Shown here: in pieces, positions 46,488 to 59,519 of the stretch
How positions within the stretch are numbered: position 1 is the first letter of the stretch
How the letters are laid out: each line of letters starts with the position of its first letter
NCBI GenBank assembly: GCA_019239875.1
Contig: JAFAZI010000135.1
Coordinates: 1 to 59,519 of the forward strand
DNA length: 59,519 bases
Direction of reading: 5' to 3'
DNA from: Frankiaceae bacterium
GTDB taxonomy: Bacteria; Actinomycetota; Actinomycetes; JAFAQI01
Program-made: the position numbers and the translations under genes
Notes under the pieces: generated by a model
What the model was told of the DNA's origin: nothing
Seen by the model: the letters and a program-made list of their open reading frames with translations, nothing else
The model's database searches: none

Positions 46488-47324
46488 CTAGCGCCGCTTG
46501 GTCCGACGACGACGACGAACGATCAGGCGGTCGCTCTCCTTGTGTGCCTGGCGGGTGCGTCCCTCAGGCTGACCCCATGGGCTCACCGGGTGGCGGCCAC
46601 CTGAGGTCTTTCCTTCACCACCGCCGTGCGGGTGGTCGATCGGGTTCATGGCGACACCGCGCACGGTTGGGCGCTTGCCCTTCCAACGCATCCGGCCGGC
46701 CTTGCCCCAGTTGATGTTCGACTGCTCCGCGTTGCCGACCTCACCGATGGTCGCGCGGCAACGTGCGTCGACGTTGCGGATCTCGCCGGACGGCATGCGG
46801 AGCTGGGCCAACCCAGCGTCCTTCGCGACGAGCTGGACGCTCGTGCCGGCGGAGCGGGCGATCTTCGCCCCGCCACCGGGCCGGAGCTCGATGGCGTGGA
46901 TGACCGTGCCGACCGGGATGTTGCGAAGCGGCAGGTTGTTGCCCGGCTTGATGTCGGCGCCCGGACCAGCCTCGACCGTGTCGCCCTGGTTCAGCCGAGC
47001 CGGCGCGATGATGTAGCGCTTCTCGCCGTCGGCGTAGTGCAGCAGCGCGATCCGCGCCGTACGGTTCGGGTCGTACTCGATGTGCGCGACCCGAGCCGGC
47101 ACGCCGTCCTTGTCATGACGCCGGAAGTCGATGACGCGGTAGGCGCGTTTGTGGCCGCCGCCTTGGTGGCGAACCGTCACGCGGCCGTGCACGTTGCGGC
47201 CGCCCTTGCTGTGCAGCGGGCGAACCAGCGACTTCTCCGGCTCCGAGCGGGTGATCTCGACGAAGTCCGAGACGCTGGAACCACGACGACCCGGGGTCGT
47301 CGGTTTGTATCGACGAACGCCCAT
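46488..47324 (-). CDS. rplB: Ribosomal protein L2 (uL2)
   Basis: 278 residues; needed for peptidyl-transferase-centre assembly. [43 protein letters not shown], and the conserved [33 protein letters not shown] with the functional His. Overlaps rplW by one base (TGATG). Confidence 0.98.
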   Translation of the reverse strand: MGVRRYKPTTPGRRGSSVSDFVEITRSEPEKSLVRPLHSKGGRNVHGRVTVRHQGGGHKRAYRVIDFRRHDKDGVPARVAHIEYDPNRTARIALLHYADGEKRYIIAPARLNQGDTVEAGPGADIKPGNNLPLRNIPVGTVIHAIELRPGGGAKIARSAGTSVQLVAKDAGLAQLRMPSGEIRNVDARCRATIGEVGNAEQSNINWGKAGRMRWKGKRPTVRGVAMNPIDHPHGGGEGKTSGGRHPVSPWGQPEGRTRQAHKESDRLIVRRRRRTKRR

Positions 47325-47623
47325 CAGACTGGCCCTCCGAACAGATCGATGCGGTCACCCGAGGCCAGGCCGACGACAGCGCGCTTGGTGCGGTTGCGGG
47401 TGCCGTGACCGAACCGGGTGCGCTTGCGCTTGCCGGCCCGGTTCAGGGTGTTGACCGAGGTCACCCGAACGTTGAACACCTGCTCGACCGCGATCTTGAT
47501 CTGGGTCTTGTTGGCGTCCGGGCGGACCAGGAACGTGTACTTGCCCTCGTCGAGCAGGCCATAGCTCTTCTCGGAGATGACCGGTCCGATGAGGACGTCA
47601 CGAGGATCAGGGACGTTGGGCAC
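47324..47623 (-). CDS. rplW: Ribosomal protein L23 (uL23)
   Basis: 99 residues; tunnel-exit docking site for trigger factor and [67 protein letters not shown] is typical. Its start shares one base with the rplD stop. Confidence 0.97.
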   Translation of the reverse strand: MPNVPDPRDVLIGPVISEKSYGLLDEGKYTFLVRPDANKTQIKIAVEQVFNVRVTSVNTLNRAGKRKRTRFGHGTRNRTKRAVVGLASGDRIDLFGGPV

Positions 47624-48315
47624 TACTGCGCACCTCCCTCATCTGTCGAGACCGGCTTGGCAGCCTCGTCGGTCGATGCCGACGCCGACTTTGCCGGGCC
47701 CGCGATGAACGCAGCGAGCGCGCCCTCCGTGAACACGATGTCGTCAGCGACGAGCACGTCATAGGTGTTGAGCTGGTCCGGCGCGATGACATGGACGGTC
47801 TCGACGTTGCGCAGGCTCTTCCACGTCACGACGTCGGTGCGCTCGAGCACGACGAGCACGTGGCGGCTCGACGCGATGGTCGCGAGTGCCGTAGCGGCAC
47901 CCTTCGTCGACGGGGTGTCACCGTCGATCAGACCGGACACGACGTGCAGCTTGCCGCCGCGTGCGCGGTCGGACAGCGCCGAGCGAAGCGCCGCGGCCTT
48001 CATCTTCTTCGGCGTGCGCTGCGCGTAGGAGCGCGGCGTCGGGCCGTGGACGGTGCCACCGCCGACGAACTGCGGCGCACGGGTCGAACCCTGGCGGGCC
48101 CGGCCGGTGCCCTTCTGGCGGTACGGCTTGCGGCCACCACCCCGGACTTCGCCACGGGTCTTGGTGTCGTGCGTCCCCTGGCGCGCGGCCGCGAGCTGGG
48201 CGACGACGACCTGGTGCACGAGCGGGATGTTGACCTCGACGTCGAACAGCGCGTCGGGCAGCTCGACCGTGCCGGTCTTGGTGCCGGTCGGGGACTTCAC
48301 GTCGACGCTGGCCAT
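47623..48315 (-). CDS. rplD: Ribosomal protein L4 (uL4)
   Basis: 230 residues. [82 protein letters not shown] is the tunnel-loop region. ATG 48315 overlaps the rplC TGA. The C-terminal 25 residues ([23 protein letters not shown]) are low-complexity, like tails on S3 and L17. The much longer open frame upstream is rplC antiframe. Confidence 0.97.
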   Translation of the reverse strand: MASVDVKSPTGTKTGTVELPDALFDVEVNIPLVHQVVVAQLAAARQGTHDTKTRGEVRGGGRKPYRQKGTGRARQGSTRAPQFVGGGTVHGPTPRSYAQRTPKKMKAAALRSALSDRARGGKLHVVSGLIDGDTPSTKGAATALATIASSRHVLVVLERTDVVTWKSLRNVETVHVIAPDQLNTYDVLVADDIVFTEGALAAFIAGPAKSASASTDEAAKPVSTDEGGAQ

Positions 48316-48983
48316 CAGGCAGCACCTCCTCGCGACAGCGAGACCTTGGCGGCGCTGCGGATCAGGACGAGGACGCCGGTCGGGCCAGGGATCGCACCCT
48401 TCACCAGTACGACGCCCTTCTCCGCATCTACGGAGTGCACTTTGAGGTTCAGCGTGGTGGTCTTCACGTTGCCCATGCGACCCGCCATCCGCGTGCCCTT
48501 GAACACGCGTGCCGGGGTGGCGCAGGCACCGATCGAGCCAGGCGAGCGATGCTTGCGCTGGACGCCGTGACCGGCACCGAGTCCGCCGAAGCCGTGCCGC
48601 TTCATGACACCGGCGTATCCCTTGCCCTTCGACGTCGAGACGACGTCGACGACGGCTCCCGGCTCGAACACGTCGGCAGTGATCTCCTGGCCGAGGGTGT
48701 AGGTCGACGCGTCGGACGTGCGGATCTCGACGAGGTGGCGGCGAGGTGGGACGCCGGCCGCGTCGTAGTGTCCGGTCAGCGGCTTGTTGACCTTGCGCGG
48801 GTCGATCGCACCGAAACCGAGCTGGATCGCGTCGTAACCGTCCCGGTCCGGGGTCCGGACCTGGGTGACGACGCACGGCCCGGCCTTCACGACCGTCACT
48901 GGCACAAGGCGGCCTGTCTCGTCCCAGACCTGGGTCATCCCGAGCTTCTCGCCCAGGATTCCCTTGCGTTCTCTGGTAGCCAT
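48315..48983 (-). CDS. rplC: Ribosomal protein L3 (uL3)
   Basis: 222 residues. [51 protein letters not shown], then [52 protein letters not shown], the classical core. Follows rpsJ by 10 bases. Confidence 0.98.
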   Translation of the reverse strand: MATRERKGILGEKLGMTQVWDETGRLVPVTVVKAGPCVVTQVRTPDRDGYDAIQLGFGAIDPRKVNKPLTGHYDAAGVPPRRHLVEIRTSDASTYTLGQEITADVFEPGAVVDVVSTSKGKGYAGVMKRHGFGGLGAGHGVQRKHRSPGSIGACATPARVFKGTRMAGRMGNVKTTTLNLKVHSVDAEKGVVLVKGAIPGPTGVLVLIRSAAKVSLSRGGAA

Positions 48984-48993
48984 CGCAAATGTC

Positions 48994-49302
48994 CTAGAGC
49001 TTGATCTCGATGTCGACGCCGGCGGGAAGGTCGAGGCGCATCAGCGAGTCGACCGTCTTCGGCGTGGGGTCAAGGATGTCGATCAGGCGCTTGTGCGTGC
49101 GCATCTCGAAGTGCTCGCGCGAGTCCTTGTACTTGTGCGGCGAGCGGATGACGCAGTAGACGTTCTTCTCCGTGGGCAGCGGCACCGGGCCCGCGACCTG
49201 CGCACCAGTGCGAGTCACCGTCTCGACGATCTTGCGCGCCGAGGAGTCGATGATCTCGTGGTCGTAGGCCTTGAGCCGGATGCGGATCTTTTGTCCCGCC
49301 AT
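48994..49302 (-). CDS. rpsJ: Ribosomal protein S10 (uS10)
   Basis: 102 residues; also known as NusE, part of transcription antitermination complexes. [76 protein letters not shown] is consensus. First gene of the long rpsJ-rplO series, after the tuf terminator; AAGAGG precedes the ATG. No convincing promoter was seen in the 58 bases after the terminator stem. Confidence 0.98.
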   Translation of the reverse strand: MAGQKIRIRLKAYDHEIIDSSARKIVETVTRTGAQVAGPVPLPTEKNVYCVIRSPHKYKDSREHFEMRTHKRLIDILDPTPKTVDSLMRLDLPAGVDIEIKL

Positions 49303-49360
49303 GGCTACCTCTTCACGTCCTTCGTGCTCTGGTACTGCGTCGTCTGAAAGCTGTGCTGTC

Positions 49361-49404
49361 GAGAGTGGGCGGCGGCCACCTCGTCTGGCGGCCGCCGCCC
49401 TCTC
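49361..49404 (-). terminator. Terminator-like hairpin after tuf
   Basis: GAGAG-TG-GGCGGCGGCC (49361-49377) pairs with GGCCGCCGCCCTCTC (49390-49404), a 15-bp stem with a two-base bulge and a 12-base loop, seven bases after the tuf stop. It lacks a clear T-run, as often in actinobacteria; partial read-through to rpsJ is likely. Confidence 0.7.
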
Positions 49405-49410
49405 GGCGTC

Positions 49411-50604
<1,194 letters not shown>

Positions 50605-50654
50605 TGCTGTCCCTCCTAAGGACTTTGTCTGGTCTGGTGTGAAGTTTGGGGTTG

Positions 50655-52763
<2,109 letters not shown>

Positions 52764-52811
52764 TGGTTCTCTTCTTCCTTTGCGAGCGGTTGTCTGGTGG
52801 TCTTAGTCCGC

Positions 52812-53282
52812 TTACCAGCGGTAGTGGGCGAAGGCCTTGTTGGACTCCGCCATCTTGTGGGTGTCCTCGCGGCGCTTCACGGCGGCGCCGAGGCCATTGC
52901 TGGCATCGAGCAGCTCGTTGGTGAGGCGTTCGGTCATCGTCTTCTCACGGCGCTGCCGGGAGTACATGACCAGCCAGCGCAGCGCGAGCGTGGTGCTGCG
53001 GCCGGGCTTGACCTCGACCGGGACCTGGTAGGTCGCACCGCCGACTCGGCGGCTCTTCACCTCGAGCGCTGGCTTGACGTTGTCCAAGGCGCGCTTGAGC
53101 GTGACGACCGGGTCGGTGCCGGTCTTCTCGCGGCATCCCTCGAGGGCGTCGTACACGATCTTCTGGGCGAGCGAGCGCTTGCCGCCGGTCAGGATCTTGT
53201 TGACCAGCGAAGTGACGATCGGCGAGCCGTAGACCGGGTCGATGATGACCGGGTGCTTGGCCGCTGGGCCTTTACGCGGCAT
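52812..53282 (-). CDS. rpsG: Ribosomal protein S7 (uS7)
   Basis: 156 residues; assembles the 30S head and can act as operon regulator. [58 protein letters not shown], then the C-terminal [48 protein letters not shown]. 48 bases before fusA, 32 after rpsL. Confidence 0.98.
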   Translation of the reverse strand: MPRKGPAAKHPVIIDPVYGSPIVTSLVNKILTGGKRSLAQKIVYDALEGCREKTGTDPVVTLKRALDNVKPALEVKSRRVGGATYQVPVEVKPGRSTTLALRWLVMYSRQRREKTMTERLTNELLDASNGLGAAVKRREDTHKMAESNKAFAHYRW

Positions 53283-53314
53283 TCCTTACTTCCCCACTCT
53301 GTTCATGGAAGCGC

Positions 53315-53686
53315 TCACTTCTCGCGCTTTGCGCCGTAGCGGCTGCGCGCCTGCTTGCGGCCGCGGACACCCTGGGTGTCCAGCGAGCCGCGAATGATCT
53401 TGTAGCGGACGCCCGGCAGGTCCTTCACACGACCGCCACGCACCAGCACGATCGAGTGCTCCTGAAGGTTGTGACCGACGCCCGGGATGTACGCCGTGAC
53501 CTCGATGCCCGTCGTCAGCCGGACACGGGCCACCTTGCGCAGCGCGGAGTTCGGCTTCTTCGGCGTCGTCGTGTAGACGCGCGTGCAGACACCGCGACGC
53601 TGGGGGCTGCCCTTAAGCGCCGGCGTCTTGGTCTTGCCGATCTTGTCCTGCCGGCCCTTCCGGACCAGCTGAGAGATCGTAGGCAC
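53315..53686 (-). CDS. rpsL: Ribosomal protein S12 (uS12)
   Basis: 123 residues; decoding-centre protein. Lysine 43 in [13 protein letters not shown] and the later Lys in RVKDLPGV are unchanged, so no streptomycin-resistance substitution. GTG start with GAGGAG nine bases upstream. First gene of the str operon, behind a leader of about 250 bases from the promoter at 53942-53971. Confidence 0.98.
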   Translation of the reverse strand: MPTISQLVRKGRQDKIGKTKTPALKGSPQRRGVCTRVYTTTPKKPNSALRKVARVRLTTGIEVTAYIPGVGHNLQEHSIVLVRGGRVKDLPGVRYKIIRGSLDTQGVRGRKQARSRYGAKREK

Positions 53687-53941
53687 TCGCCGTACTCCTC
53701 AGTTCTCGTGTGCTGCGCTGTTGTGTTGTGGCCGACCTCGCGGATCTTGCGACCCACGCGGTCGGGTGTGTCGTCCACTCCGTGCTCCGCCCACGCTCAG
53801 GAAGCGGTGGTTGGTCTGCCCGGATTACCGACACCCGGCCCCGCACAACCCGCCGGGACTGGGCCGCAGCGTCGATGCTGGTCACAAGCGTGTCGATGTA
53901 CGCACGACACTGTGCCGAGATTGCTCCAGGCACAATCGAAC
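53687..53941 (-). other. Leader region of the rpsL (str) operon
   Basis: No supported ORF in either strand, only short antisense shadows. It reads as about 250 bases of 5' untranslated RNA. I saw no textbook riboswitch; several GC-rich segments (CCCGGCGGG type) could pair. Length alone makes post-initiation control plausible. Confidence 0.5.
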
Positions 53942-53971
53942 ACCTTAGCCCGAGCGTGCGCACACGGTCAA
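53942..53971 (-). promoter_or_regulatory. Sigma-A-type promoter of the rpsL operon
   Basis: On the minus strand TTGACC (53971-53966), 18-base spacer, TAAGGT (53947-53942). The -35 is identical to that of the rplM promoter. The predicted start is near 53935. Confidence 0.75.
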
Positions 53972-54049
53972 AACGAGCCTGCGACCGGTAGTGGCGGGAT
54001 GGGTTTGTGCTGCGTCGCCGACCTTCAAGGGTAGGTCACGCAGCACAGA

Positions 54050-54496
54050 TCAGACCCCTCCAGCGAGGCCGCGGCCGGCGTACTGGAGCAGGAGGTACTC
54101 GGCGACCGCGGCGTGCGGAACGACGGCAGGATCGACGAGCGGAGCGGTCTGGGGCGCGAGATAACCCGGAAGCACCCGCGCGAGCAGCTGATCATCGGGA
54201 TGCTCGAAACCCATCGACCAATCGGGAAACTGTCGGTCGGCGATCGGCTCGACGACCAGGAGCCGCAGATCACGGTGCCGCGGATCGCGCTCGATTCGTG
54301 CGTAGGTCTCCTGGACAGCGGCGTCGGATCCCTCGAGGACCTGCATGAAGCTGTCGGCCACGCTCAGCAACAGGCCTGTTATCTGCGCGCGCTGGTTCAG
54401 CTCCCGCGATTGGCGGAGCAGGTCAGCCAGCGCGCCGTCCGACATCGGCGTCACCGCCCGGCTCGCGTAGATCAGGTGGATCACGTCGCAGATCAT
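54050..54496 (-). CDS. Stand-alone BLUF-domain blue-light sensor
   Basis: 148 residues. BLUF residues around FAD are present: Tyr10 in VIHLIYASRA, Asn34 in ELNQRAQITGLL, Gln52 in SFMQVLEGS, and Trp93/Met95 in FPDWSMGF. The Tyr-Gln switch that shifts hydrogen bonding under blue light is therefore intact. After the domain (about residues 1-97) a 50-residue helical tail has no effector domain, so output is through a partner. It lies divergent to the Mug-type glycosylase, with 54 bases between the starts, and after the str operon promoter. Function inferred from family. Confidence 0.9.
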   Translation of the reverse strand: MICDVIHLIYASRAVTPMSDGALADLLRQSRELNQRAQITGLLLSVADSFMQVLEGSDAAVQETYARIERDPRHRDLRLLVVEPIADRQFPDWSMGFEHPDDQLLARVLPGYLAPQTAPLVDPAVVPHAAVAEYLLLQYAGRGLAGGV

Positions 54497-54550
54497 TGCC
54501 GCGCAACCGCGTCTGCAAGCGTGGAATCTTCCTCACGCGACACTGGATTC

Positions 54551-55111
54551 GTGGAACCCGGCAGGCGGCCCAGTCGGGCCGAGTTACAAGCGGCGTACGG
54601 CGCGGTGATCCCGGACCTCGGCGGACCGGACACCCAGGTGCTGCTGGTCGGCATCAACCCGTCGCTGTACTCCGGCTGGTCCGGCCGCCACTTCGCGCGG
54701 CCGGGGAATCGCCTCTGGCGGACGCTGCACGACGCCGGGTTCACCGAGCGCCGGCTGCTGCCGAGCGAGACAGCGGAGATCCAGGCCGCTGGGCTCGGGA
54801 TCACGAACCTCGTCGCCCGCGCGACTGCCCGAGCCGACGAGCTCGACGACTCCGAGCTGCGGGCCGGCCTCGGCCCGCTCGGCGAGCTCATCGACGCTTG
54901 GCGGCCGGGCTACGTCGCGTTCCTCGGGATCTCGACCTACCGGATCGCCTTCGACCGGCGCAAGGCCGGCGTCGGTCCGCAGCCTGAGGCCTTCCACGGC
55001 GCCAGCACCTGGGTCCTGCCGAATCCGAGCGGCCTCAACGCCCACTACCAGCAGCCTGACCTCAACGCGGCCTACCGCGCGTTGCGTGATGCTGCGTTCG
55101 GTGCCGGCTGA
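54551..55111 (+). CDS. G/U mismatch-specific DNA glycosylase (Mug/TDG type)
   Basis: 186 residues from GTG 54551. VLLVGINPSLYSG is the family active-site motif with Asn, and WVLPNPSGLNAHY is the second motif; GRHFARPGNRLWRTLHDAGF lies between. These enzymes excise uracil, thymine or ethenocytosine from G mispairs. A GTG ten codons earlier (54521) is an alternative start; the longer frame runs through the divergent BLUF gene. Starts 54 bases from BLUF with the two sharing one intergenic promoter region. Confidence 0.88.
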   Translation: MEPGRRPSRAELQAAYGAVIPDLGGPDTQVLLVGINPSLYSGWSGRHFARPGNRLWRTLHDAGFTERRLLPSETAEIQAAGLGITNLVARATARADELDDSELRAGLGPLGELIDAWRPGYVAFLGISTYRIAFDRRKAGVGPQPEAFHGASTWVLPNPSGLNAHYQQPDLNAAYRALRDAAFGAG

Positions 55112-55113
55112 GC

Positions 55114-55758
55114 TCACCGAAGCTGCAGATGCACCGCCGTACCGAATGTCGTGTCGCTGTTTGACGAGGAATCGTCGACGGCCACCGAGATGAACGCGGC
55201 GACCCAGATCGCAAGGCCGATCCCGCCGATCACGATCCCCGCAATCGCCATGCCGCGACCGCGCTCGTTGTGCTCGCGGCACTGCTTGAGACCCAAAATC
55301 CCGAAGACGACACCGAGCAGACTGCCGATCCCGAACAACCACGACAGCACGATCGAGCAGACCAGCGACGCGATCGCGAATCCGCTCGTGGTGGTCGGCG
55401 GGTTGTAGCCGTAGGGCGGCATACCGGGGGCGTACTGACCCTGGCCCGGTCCCCAGCCCTGCGGCACGTGCGGGGCATACGTCGGCGGCGGCGCGCCGTA
55501 CCCGGTCGGCGGGGCGCCGTACCCCGGTGGCGGGGCGGTCGGCGGCGGCCCGTAGGCCGGCGCGCCGGGGGCGGACGGCGGCGGGCTGGGCGGTGGTGCG
55601 CCGTACGGCGGTGGCGCCGATCCGGGCGGCATCGGCGGCGGCGCCTGATAGGACGGCGGCGGCGATGGTGGTGCGCCAGGCGTCATCGGCGCCAACGGCT
55701 CCATCGGTGCCCGTGGCTCCTGCGGCTTCGGGGTCGCGTACGGGTCGTCGTCAGTCAC
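55114..55758 (-). CDS. Proline-rich DUF4190-like membrane protein
   Basis: 214 residues with GTG start. Residues 1-115 are Pro/Gly/Tyr/Ala-rich (many APPP and GYGAPP units), likely extracellular or unstructured cytoplasmic. Two membrane helices follow: SGFAIASLVCSIVLSWLFGIGSLLGVVFGILGL and MAIAGIVIGGIGLAIWVAAFISVAV, the DUF4190 form in which a short loop KQCREHNERGRG joins them. Function unknown. It sits between the rpoC terminator and the Mug-type gene. Confidence 0.85.
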   Translation of the reverse strand: MTDDDPYATPKPQEPRAPMEPLAPMTPGAPPSPPPSYQAPPPMPPGSAPPPYGAPPPSPPPSAPGAPAYGPPPTAPPPGYGAPPTGYGAPPPTYAPHVPQGWGPGQGQYAPGMPPYGYNPPTTTSGFAIASLVCSIVLSWLFGIGSLLGVVFGILGLKQCREHNERGRGMAIAGIVIGGIGLAIWVAAFISVAVDDSSSNSDTTFGTAVHLQLR

Positions 55759-55784
55759 GGGACCAAGTCTCCCCTACGAACGCC

Positions 55785-55825
55785 GATGGGGGACTGACCA
55801 CGCTCCACGTGGTCAATCCCCCATC
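55785..55825 (-). terminator. Terminator after rpoC, family B copy 2
   Basis: An 18-bp stem, GATGGGGGACTGACCACG (55785-55802) with its complement (55808-55825), five-base loop. The only mismatch becomes a U.G wobble in minus-strand RNA, so the stem is complete in the rpoC transcript. It starts 19 bases past the rpoC stop. Shares the GATGGGGGATTGAC-ACG wording with the hairpin after map. Confidence 0.85.
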
Positions 55826-55844
55826 AGATGGAGTCGATGGCGAC

Positions 55845-59519
<3,675 letters not shown>

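Noticed and set aside
53315-53686. Streptomycin-resistant S12
   Set aside because: Lys43 and the later lysine are wild type.

Overview
This is high-GC DNA with GTG starts, many 4-base stop/start overlaps, F420- and mycothiol-type enzyme families, and HrcA/CIRCE control of the chaperonin genes. It is chromosomal DNA of an actinomycete; I cannot place it below class from the sequence alone. No tRNA, rRNA, insertion sequence, prophage or CRISPR array was seen.

Layout. (1) 1-18.6 kb, mostly minus strand: a housekeeping series read leftwards from a clear promoter at 18.52 kb: rplM-rpsI-glmM-glmS-acpS-nnr, then alr-hydrolase-udg-tsaE-ilvA, then tsaB-rimI-tsaD-membrane protein-dienelactone hydrolase-small conserved protein, then groES and the start of groEL. 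Short plus-strand insertions lie at 4.8-7.1 kb (two PH-domain membrane proteins and two small ORFs) and 11.7-12.3 kb. ilvA is split by a one-base excess in a seven-base homopolymer. (2) 18.6-31.7 kb is accessory: a VOC / PaiB-like / ABC-F unit, a secreted 753-residue protein, two VOC proteins, a zinc-ribbon protein, an F420-type LLM oxidoreductase, then a compact six-gene plus-strand unit. That unit holds amidohydrolase 1, an ADC-family enzyme, an SDR, amidohydrolase 2, a TetR regulator and, after a small gap, a DinB-like protein. It is preceded by a 17-bp palindrome lying on its own promoter. (3) 31.7-53.9 kb is the ribosomal protein / transcription / translation superoperon, minus strand: rpsL-rpsG-fusA-tuf; rpsJ through rplO without a break (S10 plus spc operons); secY-adk-map; infA-rpmJ-rpsM-rpsK-rpsD-rpoA-rplQ-truA. 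(4) 54.0-59.5 kb: a stand-alone BLUF blue-light sensor, a divergent Mug-type DNA glycosylase, a proline-rich DUF4190-like membrane protein, and the 3' 95% of rpoC, which runs off the right edge.

How the genes work together: tsaB, tsaD and tsaE supply tRNA t6A modification; glmS, glmM and alr feed cell-wall precursor synthesis; acpS activates acyl carrier protein; nnr repairs damaged NAD(P)H. The 26.3-31.2 kb unit looks like an inducible catabolic pathway under its own TetR repressor, with unknown substrate. This is the best candidate for an undescribed system.

The non-coding signals are unusually informative. There are two perfect-type CIRCE elements, one almost touching the groEL start codon; two long intergenic hairpins of one repeat family that show a compensatory base-pair change; a second hairpin family used as terminators after map and rpoC; three 15-bp operator-like palindromes spaced exactly 30 bp in the tsaB/PH-domain divergent region; a 19-bp terminator-like stem inside the 5' coding region of truA; and four sigma-A-type promoters with well-placed hexamers.
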